8,841 nucleotides of DNA from Frigididesulfovibrio sp031553235 (GTDB lineage: Bacteria; Desulfobacterota; Desulfovibrionia; Desulfovibrionales; Desulfovibrionaceae). The first letter of the stretch is position 1; each line of letters begins with the position of its first letter. The DNA lies in NCBI GenBank assembly GCA_031553235.1, contig JAVBLS010000057.1, positions 1 through 8,841 of the forward strand, in the 5' to 3' direction. Positions 1 through 6,247 of the stretch are shown here, piece by piece. The position numbers and the translations under genes are program-made. Below the pieces are notes generated by a model, which worked only from the letters and a program-made list of their open reading frames with translations, did no database searches and was not told the origin of the DNA.

Positions 1-1
1 G

Positions 2-1147
2 CTGGCCTGGCAGATGCACGTCGACTTCTGGAACCCGGCCTGGCCCCGAAGCGTGCGGGAAGACCTGGTCAGGCATTCCACGGCCTGGCACCGCCTCAAG
101 GGCACCCCGGCGGGTGTGGTGCGGGCCCTGTCCCTGTTCGGGGTGCGGGCGCGGGTCGACGAAAGCGGCCGGGGCGACAAGTGGGCCGTGTACGAACTGG
201 AGCTGGATCAAGCGCCGGGGGATCTCCTGCCCACCATCGTGGAAGCGGCCGAGGAAACCGCCCCGCAGCGCTGCCGCCTGCGCCGGGTCTACGGCGGCTT
301 CGACCGCCGGCCGATCATTCTGGACGTGGGCCCGGCCCTGGACGACGGCTGCCTGGACGACGATTCCGGCGTCTGGGACCCGGAAACCGGCACCAAGGAG
401 AGCTTCGGCCATACCGTGCCCATGTTCGCTCGGCCGGACTCCCGGGCCTACCTCGGCAGCGTGTCCGCCCATGCTTCCCGCGCCTTTTATGTGGACAAGG
501 CCATCCTGGACCAGTGGCGCCTCGATGCCCCCACGGTCAAGAGCCACGGCTTCATCGGCGGCGCCCTGGTGTCCCTGCTCAATGCCGGCATCCAGGGCCG
601 CAAGCGGCGCTGGGAAGGGCCGTGGGACCACCACAAATGGAATGACTGCGACGGCCGGCCCGGCTTCACACCCATACCGCGCCGGCGCGTCGACAATCAT
701 TACAGTGTTTCCAAAGCGCAGTTCGTACCGGATTTCTGCCGCCTGGATTCTTCCCTTGAACGTCTGGATGGGCAGCGGGTCACCCTGGTGGACAATCCCC
801 TTCGCCTGGATTGCACCCGCCTGGACCGCGGACTCGCGGAGCTGGGCCTGCGCCGCCCGGCCATTGACGAGCGCTTCATTGAAACGGCCGGCGGCCTGGC
901 CCGGGCCGGGCGCCCGGACCCGGGCATCGGCCCGCTGTATGTCCATGCCGCGCTCGCAGAGCGGGCGGAAGCCGATTCCGGCATCGCCGTGACCACTTAC
1001 AGCGGAACAACCGCGGGCCTGATGGCCCTGCGCAGGCCCTATTCCCTGCCCGACGGCACCGAGTGGACCGGGCCGTGGAACCACCGGACCTGGCGCAGCA
1101 TGGGCATCCCGGCAAAGATCACAACCGAAACAATTGAAGGAGAATGA
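2..1147 (+). CDS. Phage tail protein I (P2 gpI-like), 5' end outside window
   Basis: The frame is open from the first bases (LAWQ precedes the first Met at 14), so the true start lies upstream. The first ~55 residues (HVDFWNPAWP, then AWHRLKGTPAGVVRAL) match my recollection of the P2 gpI tail/baseplate family (TIGR01634-type). In P2 this protein works with gpJ and gpW at the baseplate wedge. The visible part is 377 residues from the Met at 14, about twice the length of P2 gpI, so there is a long C-terminal extension. That extension holds two copies of a W-x-GPW-x-H-x-x-W motif, at about residues 200-209 and 351-360 counted from Met14. The stop TGA (1145-1147) overlaps an ATG at 1144, which shows tight coupling to the next tail gene. 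Family assignment is confident; the role of the extension is unknown. Confidence 0.85.
   Translation: MAWQMHVDFWNPAWPRSVREDLVRHSTAWHRLKGTPAGVVRALSLFGVRARVDESGRGDKWAVYELELDQAPGDLLPTIVEAAEETAPQRCRLRRVYGGFDRRPIILDVGPALDDGCLDDDSGVWDPETGTKESFGHTVPMFARPDSRAYLGSVSAHASRAFYVDKAILDQWRLDAPTVKSHGFIGGALVSLLNAGIQGRKRRWEGPWDHHKWNDCDGRPGFTPIPRRRVDNHYSVSKAQFVPDFCRLDSSLERLDGQRVTLVDNPLRLDCTRLDRGLAELGLRRPAIDERFIETAGGLARAGRPDPGIGPLYVHAALAERAEADSGIAVTTYSGTTAGLMALRRPYSLPDGTEWTGPWNHRTWRSMGIPAKITTETIEGE
1139..1142 (+). promoter_or_regulatory. Shine-Dalgarno GGAG deciding the start of the next gene
   Basis: GGAG lies only 1 nt before the ATG at 1144 but 7 nt before the ATG at 1150. Normal spacing therefore favours 1150, giving a protein that begins MSLATLTNSGRAG. 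The site is inside the last codons of the upstream tail protein I gene, which suggests translational coupling. Confidence 0.7.
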
Positions 1148-1149
1148 AC

Positions 1150-1683
1150 ATGAGCCTTGCAACCCTGACCAACAGCGGTCGCGCGGGCATAGCCCAGGCC
1201 CTTGCGGCCATGCCCCTGCATTTTGCCTGGGGCGGCGGCGACGCCGCCTGGGAGACCGACGACGGGCAACACCTCAAGGAGCCCCTGGTGGACGCAACGG
1301 CCCTGGTCAACGAGCTTGGCCGCCGGGCCGTCAGCGCCGTCGGCCATGTGCTCGAAGACCCCGAGGGCGAAATCACCATCCCGGTGGGCAGGCAGCCCGA
1401 CGGCACGGTGGTCACGGCCCGCTTCCGCTCGGTCTTGGAGCCGGCGCCCTTTCTGTACCTGCGGGTGAATTTCGACTTTGCCGACGCCGGCAACCAGATC
1501 ATCAGGGAAGTGGGCGTTTTCCTGAACACCCTGGTCAAGGACGATCTCCCCCCGGGGCAAAAATATTTCACACCGGATCAATTGACCGATGCCGGCCGTT
1601 TGCTGGCCGTCCAGCGCATGGACCCGGCCATCGCCCGCTCGCCCGCCGTCCGGCAAACCTTCGAATTCGTCCTGGCTATTTAA
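1150..1683 (+). CDS. Phage tail/baseplate-associated protein, small
   Basis: This is a 177-residue protein from the start at 1150; a start at 1144 would add two residues but leaves the Shine-Dalgarno too close. The N-terminus (LTNSGRAGIAQALA followed by LHFAWGGGDAAW) resembles a module found between tail protein I and fibre genes in other GC-rich prophages. The middle holds LVDATALVNELGRRAVS and a YLRVNFDFADAGNQIIREVGVF stretch (cited here only as landmarks, around residues 50-65 and 105-125), and the end is PAVRQTFEFVLAI. No signal peptide or membrane segment is visible. Its position between tail protein I and the large DUF4815 protein, with a 17-nt gap after it, points to a structural role in the baseplate or fibre attachment. 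I do not recognise a named function; the tail assignment rests mainly on context and family resemblance. Confidence 0.7.
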   Translation: MSLATLTNSGRAGIAQALAAMPLHFAWGGGDAAWETDDGQHLKEPLVDATALVNELGRRAVSAVGHVLEDPEGEITIPVGRQPDGTVVTARFRSVLEPAPFLYLRVNFDFADAGNQIIREVGVFLNTLVKDDLPPGQKYFTPDQLTDAGRLLAVQRMDPAIARSPAVRQTFEFVLAI

Positions 1684-1700
1684 TTTATTAGGAGCCCCCC

Positions 1701-4700
1701 ATGCCCGATATCAAGCTTGACCAATACTACGATCGCCACGACCCGGCGAAAGACTACGGCCGCGTGTTGTTTCGCGCCGACCGCACCCTGCAGAGCGCGG
1801 AACTCAACGAGACGCAGGGCGGCCTTTTGGACCGGATCAAGGGCGTCGGCGACGCCATGCTCGCCAACGGCGACATCATCCGCGACTGCAGGGTGTCCAT
1901 CAACGATGGCGGCGAAGCGCGCTGCGAGTCCGGCGCCCTGTACCTGGAAGGCGCCGTGCGCGGCGTGCCGCCCGCGACCCTGCGGATCCCGACCACGGGC
2001 ACCGTGGTCATCGGCGTATACCTGCGCTGCCGGGTGATCACCGAACTGGAAGACCCCGGTCTGTACAACCCGGCCGTGGGCACCCGCGGCGAGGGTGAAG
2101 GCGGCGCGGCCCGCCTGCGGGAAGAAACGGCCTGGGGCTTTTCCTCCGACGGCCAGAGCGGCGATTTTTACCCGATCTATACCGTGGACGACGGGGCCAT
2201 ACGGGCCAAAGAAGCGCCGCCCAGCCTGGACAGCGTGACCCAGGCCCTGTCCCGCTATGACCGCGATTCCGCCGGCGGCACCTACATTGTTTCCGGCCTG
2301 CGGACCCTTCCGGCCGCCGACACCGAGGACGGCAAACAGGTCTACACCGTTTCCGAGGGCCGGGCCCGGGTCTACGGCTACCCGGTGGAGCTGACCGTTT
2401 CGCGCCGCCTGACCAGGCAGGCCAGGCCGGATCTCCTGAGCGTCGATTCCGAGCCGCATTTGTCCGCCGGGCCGGAGGCGCAACGCATCACCCTGGACCG
2501 CTACCCCGTGGGCCGGGTCACCCAGGTGCGCATCACCAGACAGACAACGGAAAACGTCACCCACGGCGGCTACAGCGGCAGCCTGGACCCCCTGGGGAAC
2601 ACCTCGGTGGTGGAAATCATCGAGGTCAAGCAGGGCGGGGTCACCTACACTTCCCCGGCCGACTATAAGCTCACGGCGGGCAAGGTGGACTGGAGCCCCT
2701 CCGGGCTCGAACCCGCGCCGAACAGCACCTATTCCGTGACCTACCGCCATATCGCCACGGCCGAAGCCAAGGACGTGGACTTGTCCGGCTTCAGCGTGGA
2801 AGGCGCCGTGGCCGGCACGCAGATCCTGGTCAACTACACCCAGATGCTGCCGCGTCTGGACCGGCTCTGCCTGACCCGGGAAGGCGAGTTTGTCTGGGTC
2901 GACGGCGTGGCCGGCGAGTGGAACCCCCAGCCGCCCCGGGTGCCCGAGGACATGCTGGCCATCGCGACCGTTCACCAGACCTGGGACGCCTTCCGCTCCG
3001 TGCGCGGCGACGGCGTGCAGACCGTGCCCATGGACGAGATCGCCGGGATCACCACCCGCCTGGACGCCGTGGTGGCCGAAGTGGCCCAACAGCGCCTCAC
3101 GGCCGACCTGATCACCCGCGAGGCCGGGGCCAAGAAAGGCCTGTGGGTCGACCCCTGCCTGTCCGACGAGATGCGCGACCAGGGCCTGGCCCAGACCGCG
3201 GCGATCATTTCCGGGGTGATTACCCTGCCGGTGGCCGTGGACGTGGTTGCCCAGGTCGGGCGGGACATCGCCAAGCCGAGCGTCCAGACATTCTCCCTGC
3301 AGACTGCGTTGGAGCAGGTTCTGCGCACCGGCGCCATGCCGGTCAACCCTTACCACGCCTTCGATCCGCTGCCGGCCATGCTGTCCCTGACCCCGGCCGT
3401 CGACCGCTGGACCGAGGTGCAGAGCGCCTGGGCCGGCCCGGTCACCCGGGTGTTCAACGGCGGGCACTGGGTTCCCGGCCGCTCCTCCCTGGTGGGCAGT
3501 GCCGGCAGCACCACCACCGAAGTGCTGGCCTCGAGCAACAGCAAGCTGGCCTATTTGCGGCAAATCGACGTGGCCTTCCACGGCACGGGTTTTGCCTGCA
3601 ACGAGATTGTCGACGTGACCTTTGACGGTCTTCCGGTGGTCGCCACCCCCTACAAGGCCGACGAGGCCGGGGTCTTCGCGGGCGCGTTCACCATCCCGGC
3701 CGACGTGCCGGCCGGCGTCAAGCAGGTGCTGTTCTCCGGCCGGGGCGGCACACGCGGCTCCGCCGTGTTCAGCGGCCAGGGGCAGCTCACCGTGCAGACC
3801 CTGCGCAGCGTGACCACCACCGTGCTCACCTGGCATGACCCGCTGGCCCAGACCTTTGTGCTGAACGAAGCCTGCCAGATTGCCGCCGTGGACCTCTGGT
3901 TCACCGCGCGCGGCACTTCCAGGGTCGTGGCGCAGATCCGCGAGACCGGCGTGGGCCTGCCCAACCAGACCGTTTTGGGCGAAGCCGTTTTGGACCCCTC
4001 GGAGCTGGTCCTGGACAACAACGCCACCCGCGTCCTGTTCAGGGCTCCGGTCATGCTGCAGCCGGAAACCGAGTACGCCCTGGTGGTCATGTGCGACGAT
4101 GCCGTGACCTCCCTGGCCATCGCCGAACTGGGCAAGTCCGACCCCTGGTACGGCACCTGGGTGACCTCCCAGCCCTATCAGGTGGGGGTTTTGCTTTCCT
4201 CCAGCAACGCTTCCACCTGGACCCCGCACCAGGACAAGGACATGACCTTCCGCCTGCTCAAAGCCGTTTACGACGAAGCGCCGCTCAACATTCCCCTGGG
4301 CGAGGTGGAAGTGCACGGGGCCACGGACCTCATGCTCATGGGCGTTTCCGAGCAGCCGGCGGCCGCCTGCCGGGTGGAATACACCGTGACCCTGCCGGAT
4401 GCCTCCGGCCTCACCCTGACCGACATGCAGCCCGTGCGTTTTGCGAAGCCGGTGGCCGGCAAGCTCGCGGTCGCGGCCAAACTCAGCGGCGGCAAGAGCG
4501 CCGCGCCCGTGCTGCACCCCGGCACCCAGGTCCTGGCGGGCATCGCCTCCCAGACCGCCGACTACATCACCCGGGCCGTGCCCGCCGGGCCGGACAGCCG
4601 GGTGCGGGTTATCCTGGACGCCCACCTGCCGGCCGGCAGCGCGGTCACAGCCAAGATGGGCGACGGCGTCGTCTGGACGGAGCTGCCTTTCGTCAAGTCC

Positions 4701-4838
4701 AGCCCCCTGGACGGCGGCTGGCAGGAGCTGCTGTACGAAGGGGCCACCGATGACCTGCTGGTGCGGGTCAAGCTGGACCTTGCCGGCACGCCCACGGCCC
4801 GGCCCCTGGTTTCCAATGTCCGCGTGCTGACCATTTAA
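1701..4838 (+). CDS. DUF4815-type large phage tail protein
   Basis: This 1045-residue protein starts at an ATG 6 nt after AGGAG (1690-1694). The N-terminus (LDQYYDRHDPAKDYGRVLF, then LQSAELNETQ) is the hallmark of DUF4815 proteins, which occur in tail gene clusters and whose exact role is not established. DUF4815-like sequence seems to run over roughly the first 450-550 residues (for example HGGYSG near 290, then a DRLCLTREGEFVWVDGVAG segment near 390-410). About residues 620-705 look like an Ig-like or IPT-type beta domain (FHGTGFACNE, VTFDGLPVVAT, FTIPADVPAGVKQV). From about 713 (LAQTFVLNEACQIAAVDLWF) a beta-rich domain follows that resembles carbohydrate-binding or jelly-roll-like tail modules, ending near 865. 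The remainder is beta-rich and unassigned. It is probably a large structural or receptor-contacting component next to the fibre. No frameshift is seen. Confidence 0.8.
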   Translation: MPDIKLDQYYDRHDPAKDYGRVLFRADRTLQSAELNETQGGLLDRIKGVGDAMLANGDIIRDCRVSINDGGEARCESGALYLEGAVRGVPPATLRIPTTGTVVIGVYLRCRVITELEDPGLYNPAVGTRGEGEGGAARLREETAWGFSSDGQSGDFYPIYTVDDGAIRAKEAPPSLDSVTQALSRYDRDSAGGTYIVSGLRTLPAADTEDGKQVYTVSEGRARVYGYPVELTVSRRLTRQARPDLLSVDSEPHLSAGPEAQRITLDRYPVGRVTQVRITRQTTENVTHGGYSGSLDPLGNTSVVEIIEVKQGGVTYTSPADYKLTAGKVDWSPSGLEPAPNSTYSVTYRHIATAEAKDVDLSGFSVEGAVAGTQILVNYTQMLPRLDRLCLTREGEFVWVDGVAGEWNPQPPRVPEDMLAIATVHQTWDAFRSVRGDGVQTVPMDEIAGITTRLDAVVAEVAQQRLTADLITREAGAKKGLWVDPCLSDEMRDQGLAQTAAIISGVITLPVAVDVVAQVGRDIAKPSVQTFSLQTALEQVLRTGAMPVNPYHAFDPLPAMLSLTPAVDRWTEVQSAWAGPVTRVFNGGHWVPGRSSLVGSAGSTTTEVLASSNSKLAYLRQIDVAFHGTGFACNEIVDVTFDGLPVVATPYKADEAGVFAGAFTIPADVPAGVKQVLFSGRGGTRGSAVFSGQGQLTVQTLRSVTTTVLTWHDPLAQTFVLNEACQIAAVDLWFTARGTSRVVAQIRETGVGLPNQTVLGEAVLDPSELVLDNNATRVLFRAPVMLQPETEYALVVMCDDAVTSLAIAELGKSDPWYGTWVTSQPYQVGVLLSSSNASTWTPHQDKDMTFRLLKAVYDEAPLNIPLGEVEVHGATDLMLMGVSEQPAAACRVEYTVTLPDASGLTLTDMQPVRFAKPVAGKLAVAAKLSGGKSAAPVLHPGTQVLAGIASQTADYITRAVPAGPDSRVRVILDAHLPAGSAVTAKMGDGVVWTELPFVKSSPLDGGWQELLYEGATDDLLVRVKLDLAGTPTARPLVSNVRVLTI

Positions 4839-4849
4839 GACAGACAACA

Positions 4850-4879
4850 CGGCAGGGAGCCTTCCTCGGCTCCCTGCCG
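4850..4879 (+). promoter_or_regulatory. Perfect 12-bp hairpin upstream of the tail fibre gene
   Basis: CGGCAGGGAGCC (4850-4861) and GGCTCCCTGCCG (4868-4879) are exact reverse complements around a 6-nt loop, TTCCTC. No T-run follows on the + strand; instead AGGAG (4881-4885), the fibre gene's ribosome binding site, starts one base after the stem. It is therefore not a typical rho-independent terminator. It may partly terminate transcription, protect mRNA ends, or tune fibre translation relative to the large protein upstream. Structure is seen; function is inferred. Confidence 0.6.
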
Positions 4880-4891
4880 CAGGAGCGTCAT

Positions 4892-5953
4892 ATGAACGAA
4901 AAAACGTCTTTTGCCGGGCTGAACAAGGTGGGCACCTACCTGGACGAGGATCTGCCCCTAATCAACCAGAACACCGACATCCTGGACGCCCAGCTCGCGC
5001 AGGCCGAGAAAGAACGCCGGGCCGAAGCCGCCGCGCGACAGGCGGCCGACGACGCCCTGGGCGGCCGCCTCGATCGGGAGGCCGCCGCCAGGGCCACGGA
5101 AGACGGCCTGCTGGCCGACAAGATTCTGGCCGAAACCCGCGACCGCGAGGCCGCGATCACGGCCGAGACCCTGGCCCGTGAGACGGCGATCGCGGCCGAG
5201 ACCCTGGCCCGCGAGACTGCAATCGCGGGGAGGGCGCAAGCCCTGGAGGCCCACGCGGCGACAACGCTGGGACAGGGCGCGCACGGCTTTATCATGGGCA
5301 AGGAAGGGCAAATCCTGGCCATGCAAAGCGGCAAGCCGGCCTGGAAAGACCATTATGAACTTTGCGAGTTTTACGCCTGGCGGCACCCGACGCTGAAGCC
5401 GGGCTTCCAGCCGGCCCAGGGCGGCCTTCTGGAAAATGCCGCCACGCTTTACCCCGAAGCCTGGGCCTACCTGCAAAGCGCCGAAGGCCGGCTGCTCTGC
5501 AAAACCGAAGAAGAATGGCAGGCCCTGACCAGGGCGATTTGGCACACGAACGCGGACGGCACGCAAGTGGGCTGGAACGGCATCGGCGGCGCGCCGTTTT
5601 TCGCGCCGAACATCGCCACCGGCGCTTTGCGCCTGCCGGACCTGCGCGGCATGTACGTTGAGGCCGCCGGCTTCGACGCTCTCGGCGTGGGAGGCGCGCA
5701 TGGGGATGGGGTGCGGAATATTACGGGTAATGCTCCGCCTATCCACGGCGGATACGGTACATACGGCGGCTCTTACCTCAGCGGCCCTTTTGCGGCGACA
5801 AACACCTTTCCTGGGCATTTGCTCTTTGGGCAATCGAACCTAGCCGAGCGGGTAGCGTTCGATGTGAGTAAGGTCGCTCCTGTCGCCGCAAAAAACCAAC
5901 CCCGAGCCTGGGGCGCTCTGGCCTGTGTGTACCTTGGCCTTCCGGCGTCATGA
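4892..5953 (+). CDS. Phage tail fibre protein with switchable C-terminal tip
   Basis: This 353-residue protein starts 6 nt after AGGAG (4881-4885). Residues 1-30 (KTSFAGLNKVGTYLDEDLPL) probably form the tail-attachment end. Residues ~30-120 are Ala/Glu/Arg-rich, strongly helical and likely a trimeric coiled-coil stalk, with two exact 11-residue repeats. Residues ~140-260 hold a tail-collar-like region (WHTNADGTQVGWNG, LRLPDLRGMYVEAAG). Residues 265-277 (GVGGAHGDGVRNI) are encoded by a 40-bp inverted repeat, and 278-353 are the variable tip, ending in VAPVAAKNQPRAWGALACVYLGLPAS-type sequence (landmarks KNQPRAWG and LACVYLGLPAS). The tip can apparently be replaced by the inverted cassette at 5948-6157. 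No separate fibre-assembly chaperone gene follows, unlike P2 G or Mu U. The protein would bind the host receptor. Fibre identity is confident; switching is inferred from the repeats and the neighbouring recombinase. Confidence 0.88.
   Translation: MNEKTSFAGLNKVGTYLDEDLPLINQNTDILDAQLAQAEKERRAEAAARQAADDALGGRLDREAAARATEDGLLADKILAETRDREAAITAETLARETAIAAETLARETAIAGRAQALEAHAATTLGQGAHGFIMGKEGQILAMQSGKPAWKDHYELCEFYAWRHPTLKPGFQPAQGGLLENAATLYPEAWAYLQSAEGRLLCKTEEEWQALTRAIWHTNADGTQVGWNGIGGAPFFAPNIATGALRLPDLRGMYVEAAGFDALGVGGAHGDGVRNITGNAPPIHGGYGTYGGSYLSGPFAATNTFPGHLLFGQSNLAERVAFDVSKVAPVAAKNQPRAWGALACVYLGLPAS
5153..5227 (+). repeat. 33-bp tandem repeat coding an 11-residue coiled-coil unit
   Basis: Two 33-bp units (5153-5185 and 5186-5218) and a 9-bp partial third encode AITAETLARET, AIAAETLARET and AIA (fibre residues 88-112). 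The 11-residue period is that of a hendecad coiled coil, suiting a fibre stalk whose length could vary by unit gain or loss. Confidence 0.75.
5683..5722 (+). repeat. Left 40-bp inverted repeat (putative recombination site)
   Basis: The 40 bases starting CGGCGTGGGAGGCGC and ending GCGGAATATT are identical to the reverse complement of 6158-6197. With one mismatch (5682) the match extends to 5679. It encodes fibre residues 265-277 (GVGGAHGDGVRNI). Identity ends sharply at 5723. Confidence 0.9.
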
Positions 5954-6197
5954 GGCGGGCAGTCCCAAATAGACGCACGCGAGGCTTCCCCACGCACGCG
6001 GCTGGTTTTTGTTTGCCACCGGAACGACGCGGGAGGCGTCGATACCCGTGTTTGCGGCGGGCTCGTCACTGCCTCGAACGCCTATGATGTTGCTGCCATG
6101 CGCACAAACAGCGCCCGAAAACCTGCCGTATTTATCCGGCAGCATGCCCCACCCCACAATATTCCGCACCCCATCCCCATGCGCGCCTCCCACGCCG
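5948..6197 (-). other. Silent alternative tail-fibre C-terminal cassette (tip B)
   Basis: The - strand frame reads GVGGAHGDGVRNI (in the repeat), then 69 residues ending DASRVVPVANKNQPRAWG, S, LACVYLGLPAS and a TGA stop. The last ~30 residues closely match the end of the expressed fibre, while the first ~38 after the repeat (for example GWGMLPDKYGRFSGAV) are unrelated to tip A, so the two would present different surfaces. The cassette has no start codon with a ribosome site of its own in this orientation; the - frame simply runs open into the antisense of the recombinase gene. It is therefore a donor segment, not an independent gene. The match to the fibre end is seen directly; silence is inferred. 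Confidence 0.85.
6158..6197 (-). repeat. Right 40-bp inverted repeat (putative recombination site)
   Basis: This is the exact reverse complement of 5683-5722, reading AATATTCCGC at its left edge on the + strand and coding GVGGAHGDGVRNI on the - strand in phase with tip B. Its outer edge is 50 nt from the start of the tyrosine recombinase gene. Confidence 0.9.
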
Positions 6198-6238
6198 GGA
6201 GAATCGTAAAAATCTGCCGATAAGCCGTGCAAAACAAC

Positions 6239-6243
6239 GGAGG
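6239..6243 (+). promoter_or_regulatory. Shine-Dalgarno GGAGG of the recombinase gene
   Basis: GGAGG sits 4 nt before the ATG at 6248 and fixes that start over the in-frame GTG at 6227, which has no such site. The 50-nt leader between the right repeat and the ATG shows no convincing -35/-10 pair, so transcription may read through from the tail operon or start inside the invertible segment. Confidence 0.75.
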
Positions 6244-6247
6244 ACTT

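Larger units (their letters stand above)
5683..6197. other. Putative invertible tail-fibre tip segment
   Basis: A 515-bp segment is bounded by perfect 40-bp inverted repeats. The 435 bp between the repeats are fully coding: 76 codons of tip A on + (5723-5950) and 69 codons of tip B on - (6157-5951). Both tips join the repeat in the same phase, so recombination anywhere within the repeats keeps the fibre frame. The two frames meet at TCATGA (5948-5953). This architecture matches known fibre-inversion cassettes in principle (Mu G and P1 C segments), but it is smaller and swaps only the tip. Inversion itself cannot be seen in one sequence. Confidence 0.82.

Noticed and set aside
1680..4850. A 1056-codon open frame on the - strand, antisense to the DUF4815 protein
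   Set aside because: Its sequence is Gly/His/Gln/Val-rich with no recognisable domain, and it mirrors the codon bias of the strong + strand gene; this is the usual antisense shadow in GC-rich DNA.
6123..6142. CTGCCG / CGGCAG inverted repeat with an 8-nt loop inside tip B
   Set aside because: Short 6-bp stem in coding sequence with no T-run; within chance for GC-rich DNA.
5683..6197. Diversity-generating retroelement template/variable repeat pair
   Set aside because: There is no reverse transcriptase gene in the window, the repeats are inverted and perfectly identical with no adenine-specific changes, and a recombinase gene is adjacent; inversion explains the structure better.
5683..6197. 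Insertion sequence or transposon
   Set aside because: The segment contains no transposase and no target duplication, and its entire content is tail-fibre coding sequence in phase with the host gene.
6227..6247. GTG start at 6227 for the recombinase
   Set aside because: GGAGG at 6239-6243 is correctly spaced for the ATG at 6248 and would lie inside the longer version; no ribosome site precedes 6227.
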